Source of the DNA: Egibacteraceae bacterium
GTDB lineage: Bacteria; Actinomycetota; Nitriliruptoria; Euzebyales; Egibacteraceae
Reading direction: 5' to 3'
Assembly: GCA_030446745.1 (NCBI GenBank)
Contig: JAUJMS010000010.1
Location: 48,583 to 112,582 of the forward strand
Length of the DNA stretch: 64,000 bases
Shown here: positions 38,168 to 49,517 of the stretch, piece by piece
Position numbering within the stretch: the stretch's first letter is position 1
Layout: the number at the start of each line of letters is the position of its first letter
The notes under the pieces: generated by a model
What the model saw: only the letters and a program-made list of their open reading frames with translations
What the model was told of the DNA's origin: nothing
The model's database searches: none
Position numbers and translations under genes: made by a program

Positions 38168-39367
38168 TCACCGCCGGCGGCGGCGCGCGAAGCCGAGGAA
38201 CACCGCCACGGTCATGAGCCCGGCGACGACCGCCCCGGTGCGCCGTCGTGGGCCGTGCGCGATGACCACCGGCGACCCGGGCGGGAAGGCGTCGATGTCG
38301 GCGATCGGCGGGGGGGTTGCCGGGGCGGCCGACGGCGCCGTCGCGATCGGGACGGGGACCGGCGGGGCGGCCGTCGGTGGGGCGGGTGGTGTCGCGGCGG
38401 GCGGGGCGCCGGGCTTCGCGGCTGGCTTGTCGGCCGCGGTCTGCTCGGCCAGGCCCGGGGCGAGCCTTTCGTCGCCCCTGGCGTAGGCGCCCCTGGTGCG
38501 CTCGACCTCGGCGTTGAACTCCGCGCCGAACAGCATCGCCAGCATCGACAGCTGCAGCCACAGCAGCAGCACCGCAACGCCCGCGAAGGTGCCGTAGGTG
38601 GCGTTGTAGTTGCCGGCCGTCTGCACGTACAGCGTGAAGCCGCCCGCAACGGCGAGCCAGCCGATGACGCCCAGCAGCGCCCCTGGGCTCATCCACTCCC
38701 AGGCGGGGCGATCGCGGTTGGGCCCGGCCCAGTAGACGAAGGCGAACAGCGCGATGAGCACCAGCAGCGCGAGCAGTGCCCGCGCCAACGCGAGCAGTAC
38801 GTCGACCGGCGCGACGAAGTCGGGCAGCAGTGCCTCCTGCAGCTGGGGTCCAGCGACCAGCAGCACGACGAGCATCACGAGGGCCGCGAGCAGCCCCAGG
38901 ATCAGCACCAGGCCGAGGAGGCGCTGCTTGAGAAACGTCCGCGTCTCGGCGACGTCGTAGGCCCGCGACAGCGCCTTCATCAGCGACACGGCCGCCGACG
39001 TCGCGGCGAACACCCCGGCGGCGACGCCGAGGGCGGCCGTCAACCCGGCCTTGTTCTCGTCGGCGGTCGTCAGGGTGCGCAGCTGCTCGTCGATGACGTC
39101 GAACGCGCTTCGCGGCACGACGGCCGCGAGCTTGCTCAGCGCCTCGCGCAGCTCCACCGGGTCGGTCACCAGGCCGAACACCGCCACCGCGGCGATCAGC
39201 GACGGGAACAGCGCCAAAAAGATCTTGAACGCGACGCCGGCGGCCAGGCCCGGAACGTCGTCTTGCTTCACCTCTTTGACGGTGCGGCGCAGGACCGCCT
39301 TGAAGTCGGCGCGGGTCAGGTCGGTCGGGCCTTGGATCGGCTTGCCGGCGGTCGCGTTGCTGCTCAT
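38168..39367 (-). CDS. YihY/BrkB-family membrane protein with Pro/Ala-rich tail
   Basis: I chose ATG 39367, where the family homology begins. The 399-residue protein has VPGLAAGVAFKIFLALFPSL at the first helix and six to seven membrane helices, ending in YGTFAGVAVLLLWLQLSMLA and LFGAEFNAEVER, the family's most conserved region. After that comes a ~90-residue Pro/Ala tail and one further hydrophobic segment (AVVAGLMTVAVFLGF) before a basic end. The family was once called RNase BN but that assignment is wrong; function is unknown. The tail and extra helix are additions beyond the core. Confidence 0.85.
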   Translation of the reverse strand: MSSNATAGKPIQGPTDLTRADFKAVLRRTVKEVKQDDVPGLAAGVAFKIFLALFPSLIAAVAVFGLVTDPVELREALSKLAAVVPRSAFDVIDEQLRTLTTADENKAGLTAALGVAAGVFAATSAAVSLMKALSRAYDVAETRTFLKQRLLGLVLILGLLAALVMLVVLLVAGPQLQEALLPDFVAPVDVLLALARALLALLVLIALFAFVYWAGPNRDRPAWEWMSPGALLGVIGWLAVAGGFTLYVQTAGNYNATYGTFAGVAVLLLWLQLSMLAMLFGAEFNAEVERTRGAYARGDERLAPGLAEQTAADKPAAKPGAPPAATPPAPPTAAPPVPVPIATAPSAAPATPPPIADIDAFPPGSPVVIAHGPRRRTGAVVAGLMTVAVFLGFARRRRR

Positions 39368-39404
39368 GGCCCCTCGATGCCCGGCGGCGCCCCGGCCGAA
39401 AACG

Positions 39405-40313
39405 TCATCGCGGCAGTCGCAGCGTCGCGCCGTCCCACTGCGCGATCCCGTCGGCGACCAGGCGTGCGGCAAGCGACGCGGCGCGGTCGGAGTGGTCCAC
39501 GCCCGCGGCCGCCGGCACGTCGGCGGCGGGCAACGGCCCCTGGCGCAGCGCGTCCACGAGGCGCCCGCGGTGGAAACGATCGGATCCAGCGAACGCCGGT
39601 GCGGTGCGGCGCGGGGCGGTGGCGGCACTCGGGTCCGCGCCGCCGGCGCGGCGCCAGGCGCAGACGTCGGCCAGTGGACAGCCGGCGCAGCGCGGTGCCC
39701 GCGCCGTGCAGTGGCGGGCACCGAGGTCCATCACCGCAGCGCTCCAGTTGCGCCCGCGGCCGGGCGGTACGGCCGCGTCCGCGGCCGCTTGCAGGGCGGC
39801 GGGGCGCAGCGGGCGCCCCGCGATCGCGCGGGCGACGACGCGCGCGACGTTGGTGTCCACCGGGGCGGCGTCGATCCCGAACGCGAACGCGAGCACCGCC
39901 CGCGCGGTGTAGGCGCCGACACCTGGCAGTGCCCGCAGCGCGTCGAGGTCCGCCGGGACGCGGCCACCGTGGCGCGCGACGATGACAGCTGCCGCCCGCT
40001 GCAGCGCGACGGCGCGGCGGTTGTAGCCCAGGCCGCGCCATGCGATGACCACCTCAGCCGGTGGCGCCGCCGCCAGTTCCCCCGCGGTGGGGAACCGAGC
40101 GAGGAAGCGCTCGTAGACCGGCTCGACGCGGCTGGCCTGCGTCTGCTGGAGCATGATCTCGCTGACCAGGACCGCGTACGGGTCGCGCGTGCGGCGCCAG
40201 GCCAGCGTGCGCCCCTCCCGCGCATACCAGTCCAGCAGTAACGCCTGCACCTCGGACACGCGGCGCAGCGTAGGCGACGCGAGCCGGCAGAAACGGAGGC
40301 GCCGACCGTTCAT
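39405..40313 (-). CDS. mutY: A/G-specific adenine glycosylase MutY
   Basis: ATG 40313 is used here; GTG 40259 is an alternative that starts right at the fold (EVQALLLDWYAREGRTLAWR). The HhH-GPD core has SEIMLQQTQASRV (catalytic Glu), LPGVGAYTARAVLAFAFG and PVDTNVARV (catalytic Asp). The 4Fe-4S loop is CTARAPRCAGCPLADVC with C-x6-C-x2-C-x5-C spacing. The usual C-terminal NUDT1-like 8-oxoG domain is replaced by a short winged-helix-like region. It removes A opposite 8-oxoG. Neighbour nucS is also mismatch repair. Confidence 0.92.
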   Translation of the reverse strand: MNGRRLRFCRLASPTLRRVSEVQALLLDWYAREGRTLAWRRTRDPYAVLVSEIMLQQTQASRVEPVYERFLARFPTAGELAAAPPAEVVIAWRGLGYNRRAVALQRAAAVIVARHGGRVPADLDALRALPGVGAYTARAVLAFAFGIDAAPVDTNVARVVARAIAGRPLRPAALQAAADAAVPPGRGRNWSAAVMDLGARHCTARAPRCAGCPLADVCAWRRAGGADPSAATAPRRTAPAFAGSDRFHRGRLVDALRQGPLPAADVPAAAGVDHSDRAASLAARLVADGIAQWDGATLRLPR

Positions 40314-40330
40314 GACGCGGGTTAGATGTC

Positions 40331-40358
40331 GGGTTTCCGCCTGCTCAGGCGGAAACCC
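40331..40358 (-). terminator. hairpin after nucS
   Basis: A perfect 12-bp inverted repeat (40331-40342 with 40347-40358, 4-nt loop) begins 5 bp beyond the nucS stop on the minus strand, just ahead of mutY. It is a probable terminator or processing site; no U-run follows. Confidence 0.65.
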
Positions 40359-40362
40359 GTCG

Positions 40363-41022
40363 TCAGAACAGGCGCAGCTCGTCGGAGGGGCGGCCGCGCA
40401 GCGTGTCGTAGTCCACCTCGACGCAGGAGATTCCGCGCTCTTCGGCCAGCACCCGCGCCTGCGGGCGGATGCGCTGGGCGGCGAACACCCCACGAACCGG
40501 CCGTAGCAGCGGGTCGCGGTTGAGCCGCTCGAGGTAACGGCTGAGCTGCTCGACGCCGTCGATCTCGCCGCGACGCTTGATCTCGACCGCCACGGAGGCG
40601 CCGTCGCCGTCGCGGCACAGCAGGTCGACCGGCCCGATGTCGGTGGGGTACTCGCGTCGCACGAGCGTCAGCCCGTCGTCAAGCGCGGTCGGATGCGCGG
40701 CCAGCAGCTCCTGGAGATGCGCCTCGACGCCATCCTTCGTCAGGCCGGGGTCCTCGCCGCAGTCATGCGCGATGTCGACGTGGACCTGCTCGAACGTGAT
40801 GGTCAGGGCCTCGCCCTGCGGGTTGGTCACGGTCCACCGCGACCCTTCGTCGACCAGCGTGTTCGGCGCGTTCATCCAGTTCAACGGCTTGTAGGCGCCG
40901 CCGTCGGCGTGCACGGCCACGCAGCCGTCGGCTTTGACGAGGACCAGGCGTACGGCGCTGGGCAGCGTGGCGCTCAGCCGCCCGGCGTAGTCGACGCGAC
41001 ACCGGGCGATGACCACACGCAC
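40363..41022 (-). CDS. nucS: mismatch-specific endonuclease NucS (EndoMS)
   Basis: The 219-residue protein starts at GTG 41022 ([20 protein letters not shown]). [16 protein letters not shown] lies in the N-terminal DNA-binding domain. The RecB-like nuclease domain has [14 protein letters not shown] and [20 protein letters not shown] (Asp and E-x-K). The protein ends in DELRLF, a C-terminal sliding-clamp-binding motif as in mycobacterial and archaeal NucS. It cuts both strands at G-T, G-G and T-T mismatches and replaces MutS/MutL in most actinomycetes. It is adjacent to mutY. Confidence 0.95.
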   Translation of the reverse strand: MRVVIARCRVDYAGRLSATLPSAVRLVLVKADGCVAVHADGGAYKPLNWMNAPNTLVDEGSRWTVTNPQGEALTITFEQVHVDIAHDCGEDPGLTKDGVEAHLQELLAAHPTALDDGLTLVRREYPTDIGPVDLLCRDGDGASVAVEIKRRGEIDGVEQLSRYLERLNRDPLLRPVRGVFAAQRIRPQARVLAEERGISCVEVDYDTLRGRPSDELRLF

Positions 41023-41343
41023 GCCGGGCAGGCTAGCGATGCGGCTTGCCGCCTGTACCCCTGACCGTGGGAAAGGTCCTTCCTCGAACGTGTGGCGCCC
41101 GTGGCGTGGGTTCGTGCCTCCGACAAGCCGGCCGGCGCAGCCCAGCGACCCGGCGGCGACGCCGACGGACGAGACGCGCGTCGGAGGCGTGGTCATCGAG
41201 CGCCGCGATGGCGACACCGGCGACGACGGCAGCCGCGCGAGCAAAAACGACTACACGCGCCGAAACGGGGCGTGGGTGACGACCCACAAGGACCACTTCC
41301 GCGAACGCTCCGGACCGACACCGATCCCTCAGCGTCCGAACGG
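41023..41343. other. intergenic region between nucS and the small acidic protein
   Basis: About 320 bp, divergent promoters expected. The plus-strand frames continue upstream of 41344 but their content is Arg-rich shadow sequence with no family-like pattern. Nothing else is supported. Confidence 0.45.
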
Positions 41344-41655
41344 ATGGTCGTCGTCATCGACGGCCACTTCGACAACGAGGCCGACACCGCCGCCTTCGGT
41401 TGCCGGGCGTGGGTGGCCGCCGGCGACGTCGGCCAGATCGTCGACGGCGAGGGCCACTACTTCCAGGTCGAGCTGCTGCGCAACCGCGACGGCGAGACCG
41501 ATGCCGTCTCAGAGCTTGCGCTGGAACGGCGCAGCTACGAGCTCGACGTCGGCGAGGACACCTCGGGCGACCCGCTCACCGTCGGCCCCATCGAGATCGA
41601 CGATCCGCAGGAAGACGACCGCTACTGCTGCGTGGCGCACTACCGCAAGCTGTAA
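41344..41655 (+). CDS. small acidic protein of unknown function
   Basis: I do not recognise a family. From ATG 41344 the 103 residues are acidic and well mixed, unlike the Arg-rich shadow content of neighbouring frames: VVVIDGHFDNEADTAAFGCR, DGEGHYFQVELLRNRDGETD, then RYCCVAHYRKL at the end. There is no signal peptide or membrane helix. Vicinal cysteines (CC) near the C-terminus are notable. No convincing RBS is visible, so the start is provisional. The Fic pseudogene converges on it after 20 bp. Confidence 0.5.
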   Translation: MVVVIDGHFDNEADTAAFGCRAWVAAGDVGQIVDGEGHYFQVELLRNRDGETDAVSELALERRSYELDVGEDTSGDPLTVGPIEIDDPQEDDRYCCVAHYRKL

Positions 41656-41675
41656 CGACCGGCCCGACCCGGCCC

Positions 41676-43020
41676 TCAGCCGCGCGCCGCGGTGACCGCA
41701 CGCAGTCGCCGGTCGAGATCCACCGGCGCGAAGTAGCGGTGCGTCTTGCCGCGCACGGTCCGCTCCAGCAGCCCCGCGGTCATCAGCGCGATGAGGTCGG
41801 TGCGCGCGGACTGGTGCACGACGCCATGGCTTCGCGCGTGCGACGCGTAGGTGTACTCGGCGCCGGGTGTACGCAGCGCATGGCCGAGCAGCGCAAGCTG
41901 GCGGTAGTTGAACCCCGGCGCTCGGCGCAGCAGTGCCTCCACCTCGGCCACTTCGGCGGACTTGCGGCGCAGGTAGTCGTTGAGCGCGTCGATCGCGCGA
42001 CAGATCACGCGGAGCTGGGACAACACAAAGTAGGTGGTGTCGCCGGCGTCGGTCTCGGTGTAGAGAAACGATCTCGCGTAGCGCGCCGGCGCTGCGCGCA
42101 AGATGCTCGAGATGGACAAGAACTCGGTCAGCTACAGACCCTGCGAGAGCATCGACCAGTAGAACAACGCCCTGGCGGTCCGGCCGTTGCCGTCCTCGAA
42201 CGGGTGGTCGTAGGCGAGCCAGAAGTGCAGAGCACGGCGCGCACGACGGGATGCATGAAGCCCTCGGCCTCGTCGCCGTTGGCGAATCTGCACATCGCCT
42301 CGAGGCGCGCCGGCAGCTGCTCCGGGGTGGCGGGCGGTGGAGCACCGTGCCGTCACTCCAGATTACGGTGACGCGTTCATCGCCAGGTGTCTGCAACCGT
42401 CCGCTCGCGGACGGGTCGCGTAGCGTGCCGTCGGTCGCGATGCGGTGCAGGTCGCAGACCAGGGCGGGCGTTAAGCGGCGGTCGCGCCACTCCCGCACGG
42501 CGACCATCGCACGCTAGTTGGCGAAGATCATGCGCTCACTGCGGTCGCGTGGCGGGCGACCCGTGCGCAACATCTCCTTGGCGACCTGCCGTGTGGAACT
42601 GGCACCCTCCAGCTGGCTGGAGGTGATCGCCTCCTCGATCAGGGAGCTGACGACGTAGCGGTCGCGCGCGTGCGGGTTGGTCACCTGCTCGGGCGCCGTC
42701 AGCCGCCCGGCAGCCTGCTGGTCGATGCGGTGCAGCATCTCGTAGGCCGCGTCGGTCAGCGCATACGCGAATGGCTGCCCGGTCATGTTGCGCAGCGGCA
42801 ACTCCCGTCGCAGCGCACGCCGCGCCAACCAGGTTGCAAGCCACCATTCCTCGGCGGTCAGGCCAGCAGGCGGGGTGACATGACGCAGCGTGTCCCAGTG
42901 CCGGTATCGCCCCTGGTCGTCGGCGCGCACGCCACTGCTGAGCACGCAGCGAGCCGCGCGGGTGGCATCCGTTCGGCAATCTCGGGTGCCGAAGGGGCGA
43001 TCGGCACGCGCAACGCATCT
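41676..43020 (-). pseudogene. Fic-family AMP-transferase, inactivated by two amber stops and frameshifts
   Basis: The N-terminal part has the class II inhibitory motif (TSSQLEG) within SSLIEEAITSSQLEGASSTR. It runs to RSERMIFAN and then meets TAG at 42514 where relatives have Tyr (NNYRAM). The same frame continues REWRDRRLTPALVCDLHRIA. After two frame changes (near 42340 and 42220) comes the Fic motif HPFEDGNGR and YWSMLSQGL, then TAG at 42132 where relatives have Trp. The C-terminal winged-helix part (LSISSILRAAPARYARSFLY, to FAPVDLDRRLRAV) is in good shape. A further shift near 42950 is likely. Fic enzymes transfer AMP to target hydroxyls; this copy cannot be made intact. Confidence 0.8.
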
Positions 43021-43149
43021 CCTGATGTCTGCTAACAAACGCCAACTTAGCAGACGGCATTGGCGCAGCGGTTTCCGTGGACTGCGAGGTCGCCTGGACC
43101 GGATCGGCGATATCCCGCCGATTGCGTCCAGGCAACGTTCGAGCGGTGT

Positions 43150-45666
<2,517 letters not shown>

Positions 45667-45899
45667 CACTGCCCCCTACTGGGTGCTGGGTGGAGACTCT
45701 ACCACTGGGGGTCTCCTGGGCCCGCTGGCCGGACCTGTGTGAAACGTCGCTCGCGGCTGCGGTGTTCCCCCAGTGACGGGTTGCAAGCACCCCGTCCGGC
45801 GGCGGCGTGAGGGGCGACCCGCAGGGGCCTCGAGCCGGTCCACGGTAGCGTCGCGGTGGTCCGGTCGCAGGGGTCACTGGGCGCAGCGGCAGCCGCCGG

Positions 45900-47456
45900 C
45901 TACTCCGGGCGCAGCGTCGGGAAGAGGATGACGTCGCGGATCGTGTGGACGTCGGCGAGCAGCATCACGAGGCGGTCGACGCCAAGACCGAGCCCCCCCA
46001 TCGGCGGCATGCCGAACTCCATCGCGCGCAGGTAGTCCTCGTCGACGACCATCGCCTCCTCGTCGCCGGCGGCCTTGGCCAGCGCCTGCGCCTCCAGGCG
46101 CGCGCGCTGGTCGTCGGGGTCGGTGAGCTCCGAGAAGGCGTTGGCCAGCTCGCGGCCCACGACGATCGCCTCGAAGCGTTCGGTGACCCGCGGGTCGTCG
46201 CGGTGTCGCCGCGCGAGCGGGCTCACCTCGACCGGGTAGTCGGTGACGAACGTCGGCTCCCACAGGGTGTGCTCGACGAGCTTTTCGTACAGCTCGAGCA
46301 CGAGCTTGCCGGTCCCCCAGGCATCCTCGACGGCGATGCCGTGCTCGCCGCACAGCGTGCGCACGGCCTCGATCGACGTGTCGTAGTCGAGGTCGCTGCG
46401 CCCCGTCGCCTCGCGCACCAGCTCGAGCATCGTGCGCCGTGGCCACGGCCCGCCGAGCTCGACCGCCCGGCCGCCGTAGGTCACCGTCGTTGTCGCGACG
46501 GCCTCGTGCGCAGCGCGCTGCACCAGCGCCTGGACCAGCACCATGACGTCGGTGTAGTCGGCGTAGGCCTCGTACGACTCGAGCATCGTGAACTCGGGGT
46601 TGTGGCGCGGGCTGATGCCCTCGTTGCGGAACACGCGGTTGATCTCGAACACCCGCGGCATGCCACCGGCGACCAGGCGCTTGAGGTACAGCTCGGGGGC
46701 GATGCGCAGGTACAGGTCCATGTCCAGCGCGTGCGAGCGGGTGACGAACGGCTTGGCCGCGGCGCCGCCCGGAATCGGGTGGAGCATTGGCGTCTCGACC
46801 TCGACGTAGCCGCGTTCGGTCATCTCGCCGCGCAGCGCGGCGAGCACGCGGGCGCGGATCGTGAACACCCGCCGGGCGTCGGCGTTGACGGCAAGGTCGA
46901 CGTAGCGCTGACGGAAGCGCGTCTCGGTGTCGCGCAGGCCGTGCCACTTGTCGGGCAGCGGCCGCAGGGCCTTGCCGATGAGCGTCACCGCGGTGGCCTG
47001 CACCGACAGCTCGCCCCGGCGGCTGCGCACGACCTCGCCGGTCGCGGCGACCCAGTCGCCGACGTCGAGGTCGGCGACGAGCGCCATCGCCTCGGCGCCG
47101 AGCACGTCGAGCTGCGCCATGACCTGCAGCTCGGCGTCGGCCTCGCGCAGCAGGAGGAACACGATCTTGCCGTGGCCACGGCGGGCCACCAGGCGCCCGG
47201 CGACGCTGGCGGCCTCGCCGCTGCCCTCCCCCGGTTCCAGGCGGTCGGAGAAGCGGGCGGTCACGTCGGCCAGCGCGTCGGTGACGGTCACGCCGACCGG
47301 GTACGGCTCGATGTGCCTGGCGCGCAGGCGTTGCAGCTTCGCGCGCCGCTCGGCGATCAGCGCGTCGAGGCGCCCCGCCTCCTCAGCCGGCTGCTCGGCG
47401 TGCCCGTCGGGGCCTGTTGCGGTGTGCGGGGGATCCGGTGGGGCGGCGCCGTCCAT
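45900..47456 (-). CDS. lysS: lysine--tRNA ligase (class II)
   Basis: The 518-residue protein starts at ATG 47456. An OB-fold anticodon-binding domain (VAGRLVARRGHGKIVFLLLR) precedes the class II core: FRQRYVDLAVN (motif 1), FRNEGISPRHNPEFTMLESY (motif 2) and GGLGLGVDRLVMLLAD (motif 3). The N-terminal ~35 residues are an Ala/Pro/Glu-rich extension. It charges tRNA-Lys. Position upstream of clpC matches mycobacteria, where lysS, lsr2 and clpC are neighbours; no lsr2 is present here. Confidence 0.96.
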   Translation of the reverse strand: MDGAAPPDPPHTATGPDGHAEQPAEEAGRLDALIAERRAKLQRLRARHIEPYPVGVTVTDALADVTARFSDRLEPGEGSGEAASVAGRLVARRGHGKIVFLLLREADAELQVMAQLDVLGAEAMALVADLDVGDWVAATGEVVRSRRGELSVQATAVTLIGKALRPLPDKWHGLRDTETRFRQRYVDLAVNADARRVFTIRARVLAALRGEMTERGYVEVETPMLHPIPGGAAAKPFVTRSHALDMDLYLRIAPELYLKRLVAGGMPRVFEINRVFRNEGISPRHNPEFTMLESYEAYADYTDVMVLVQALVQRAAHEAVATTTVTYGGRAVELGGPWPRRTMLELVREATGRSDLDYDTSIEAVRTLCGEHGIAVEDAWGTGKLVLELYEKLVEHTLWEPTFVTDYPVEVSPLARRHRDDPRVTERFEAIVVGRELANAFSELTDPDDQRARLEAQALAKAAGDEEAMVVDEDYLRAMEFGMPPMGGLGLGVDRLVMLLADVHTIRDVILFPTLRPE

Positions 47457-47553
47457 TGCGGCGCAGGCTAGCCACCCCGGCGAGCGTCGGGCGCGCCGCC
47501 GCGGGGAAGGGATGCACCCACGCACGCAACGACGCCACGACAAGGAGGTCGCC

Positions 47554-47694
47554 ATGAGCGACGGCAGCCCGGCGAAGACCGCGGCCAAGGGGGCGGCGGC
47601 GCTCTACGCGGCCAAGAAGCTGGTCAAAGGCGCGTTCGTGCTCAGCGCCGTCGCGGCCATCGCCAAGGTCCTGCGCGGCAACCGCAGCCGCTGA
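47554..47694 (+). CDS. 46-residue membrane-associated mini-protein
   Basis: ATG 47554 is preceded by AAGGAGG with 6-bp spacing, the best Shine-Dalgarno in the window. The product is short and coherent: SDGSPAKTAAKGAAALYAAK, then KLVKGAFVLSAVAAIAKVLR and a basic end. A Lys/Ala helix leads into one hydrophobic segment, so it may sit in or on the membrane. I recognise no family. It is divergent from lysS, 97 bp away. The RBS quality and composition support a real gene. Confidence 0.65.
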   Translation: MSDGSPAKTAAKGAAALYAAKKLVKGAFVLSAVAAIAKVLRGNRSR

Positions 47695-47804
47695 CCATCG
47701 AGACGACAGCGCGCCGGGCCCCACGGGCGCTCGTCCGGTGTGATAACCGCTGATGCCGCTTGGCTTCTCAAGCCTGCTGCGGATATTCGTTGCTCACCGC
47801 GGTA

Positions 47805-48362
47805 TCAGCCGATTGGGCGGCGGACTATGATCCACGCCATACCCTCTACCTCGCCGTCGGTAAGTACATCGAGCTGCCCGAAGGCGTCACGCAGCTCACC
47901 TGGGCGGGCACGGAACGGTCCCGGACCGGCACCCACCTCGCTTCGAATCGCGACCGCCAGCAGACCGCCGGGCGCAAGGCGCTCGATCATGGCCTGATCG
48001 AGTCGCTGGTCTCGAAACAGGTGGCAGAGAAGAAGATCCACGGGCGGACCCTCGGGAAGACCCCCGTCAAGATCGACCACGTCGAACCGGCAACGGTCGG
48101 CGACGCCGGAGAGCAAGGTCAGCTCCTGGGCGAGATCGATAGCGACGGGTGAGACGTCAACGCCCCATACCTCCATCCCGCGGGTAGCGAGCCACACGGC
48201 ACCTCGTCCACGTCCACACGCAAGCTCAAGGGCGTGGCCTTCGGTCGGAAAGAGGTGCTCGGAGGGAGCGAAGACCGGAGGCGGACCATGTTCACCGACT
48301 GGCGCCATCCCACCATCGGCATACCGACCATCCCAGTGTCGGCGGTCGTCCTCGCTCACCAT
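47805..48362 (-). CDS. class I SAM-dependent methyltransferase
   Basis: The 185-residue protein starts at ATG 48362 (GTG 48359 also possible). HWDGRYADGGMAPVGEHGPP leads to motif I ALELACGRGRGAVWLATRGM and motif II EVWGVDVSPVAIDLAQEL. CRFDVVDLDGGLPEGPPVDL, LLCHLFRDQRLDQAMIERLA and PGGLLAVAIRSE finish the Rossmann fold. It resembles TehB/thiopurine-type small-molecule methyltransferases; no substrate can be named. It stands alone, convergent with the mini-protein gene. Confidence 0.87.
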   Translation of the reverse strand: MVSEDDRRHWDGRYADGGMAPVGEHGPPPVFAPSEHLFPTEGHALELACGRGRGAVWLATRGMEVWGVDVSPVAIDLAQELTLLSGVADRCRFDVVDLDGGLPEGPPVDLLLCHLFRDQRLDQAMIERLAPGGLLAVAIRSEVGAGPGPFRARPGELRDAFGQLDVLTDGEVEGMAWIIVRRPIG

Positions 48363-48476
48363 CCCGAAGATAGTGCGATAGCCCTCGCCACTCTCCCGTG
48401 AGTGCGACTTCGTCGTCGGTCAGAGGGCACGCCGACGGTAGACAGACAGCGTGGAAGGGTTCGCCCGCCGTGCGCG

Positions 48477-48731
48477 TCAGGCGCCCCGGTCGCGCTCGGC
48501 GGTCAGGACGCCGCGCACCGCTCGCAGCAGGGCCTCGTCGTCGACGCGGCCGGCCGGGGACTGCAGAAAGCCGGGCAGCAGGTCAGGGCTGACGTCGCTC
48601 GCCGCTCCCGGTGAGCCGTCTTCACCGAGCACCGCGACCGCGACGAGGTCGCCGCGGCGCTGCAGCACCGCATCACCCGGCACGGCGTCGAGCGGAACCT
48701 CGTCGCCGCTGCACAGCCACACGTTGTCCAT
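48477..48731 (-). CDS. hypothetical protein after coaX
   Basis: The 84-residue acidic protein begins MDNVWLCSGDEVPLDAVPGD and has VAVAVLGEDGSPG in the middle, ending in RAVRGVLTAERDRGA. I do not recognise it. It lies 9 bp downstream of coaX on the same strand, so it is probably the last gene of the pantothenate/NAD cluster. No signal peptide or membrane helix. Composition (balanced acidic/hydrophobic) supports coding over the opposite strand. Confidence 0.55.
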   Translation of the reverse strand: MDNVWLCSGDEVPLDAVPGDAVLQRRGDLVAVAVLGEDGSPGAASDVSPDLLPGFLQSPAGRVDDEALLRAVRGVLTAERDRGA

Positions 48732-48740
48732 GCCGCCTCC

Positions 48741-49517
48741 TCAGCGGTCGTCGGTGTTGCGCTGCCAGACGATGCGCAGCCCTTTCAGCGTCAACCACGG
48801 GTCGTGGTGGTCGATGCTCGCGCACTGCTCGACGATGCTCGGCGCCAGGCCGCCGGTGGCGACGACGGTCGCTGGCGTGCGCAGCTCCTGGCAGATGGCG
48901 GCGACGAGGCGGTCGACCATCCCTGCGAACCCGTACACCGCGCCGGAGCGCATCGCCTCGACGGTGCTGCGGCCGATCACCCGAGCGGGAGTGGACAGCT
49001 CGATGCGCGGCAGCTGCGCCCCGCGGGCGGACAGCGCGGCGATGGAGGTGGCGACGCCCGGGGCGATGGCGCCGCCGAGAAACGCGCCCTTCGCGCTGTA
49101 GACGTCGAAGCTCGTAGCGGTCCCGAAGTCGACGACGACGCCCGGCCCGCCGAGCTCGGTGAACGCCGCGAGCGCGTTGATCACCCGGTCGGCACCCACC
49201 TCCCGGGGGTTGTCGACGTCCAGCGCCATGCCGGTGCGCACGCCTGGCCCCACGATGAGCGGCGGGAAGTGGAAGTACTTGTGGGTCATGACCCGCAGCA
49301 TCTCGGTGACGACCGGAACGACCGAGCTGACCACCAGGCCGTGCACGTTGCGGGCGAAGGACAGGTTCTCGAAGGCCATGAAGCCCGAGAACACCAACGC
49401 GAGCTCGTCGGGCGTGCGCTGCGCGTCGGTCGAGATGCGCCAGTGCTGGGTCAGCTCGTCGCCGTCGAACACGCCGATGACGGTCTGGGAGTTGCCGACG
49501 TCCACGGCAAGCAGCAT
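48741..49517 (-). CDS. coaX: type III pantothenate kinase
   Basis: The 258-residue protein has the ASKHA phosphate-binding motif MLLAVDVGNSQTVIGVFDGD, the pantothenate site DNPREVGADRVINALAAF, and VVVDFGTATSFDVYSAKGAF with GGAIAPGVATSIAALSARGA. It phosphorylates pantothenate, the first CoA step, and is not feedback-inhibited by CoA. Its ATG overlaps the nadC stop by one base (TGATG), so translation is coupled. The position behind panC and nadC is the usual actinobacterial one. Confidence 0.95.
   Translation of the reverse strand: MLLAVDVGNSQTVIGVFDGDELTQHWRISTDAQRTPDELALVFSGFMAFENLSFARNVHGLVVSSVVPVVTEMLRVMTHKYFHFPPLIVGPGVRTGMALDVDNPREVGADRVINALAAFTELGGPGVVVDFGTATSFDVYSAKGAFLGGAIAPGVATSIAALSARGAQLPRIELSTPARVIGRSTVEAMRSGAVYGFAGMVDRLVAAICQELRTPATVVATGGLAPSIVEQCASIDHHDPWLTLKGLRIVWQRNTDDR

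Noticed and set aside
41676..43020. TAG codons in the Fic gene as pyrrolysine or readthrough sites
   Set aside because: The gene also has several frame breaks, TAG occurs where Tyr and Trp are expected, and other genes here appear to end normally; pseudogene or sequencing error is simpler.
48398..49117. Plus-strand Arg/Pro-rich frames opposite coaX
   Set aside because: Shadows of coaX and its downstream gene; no coding character.
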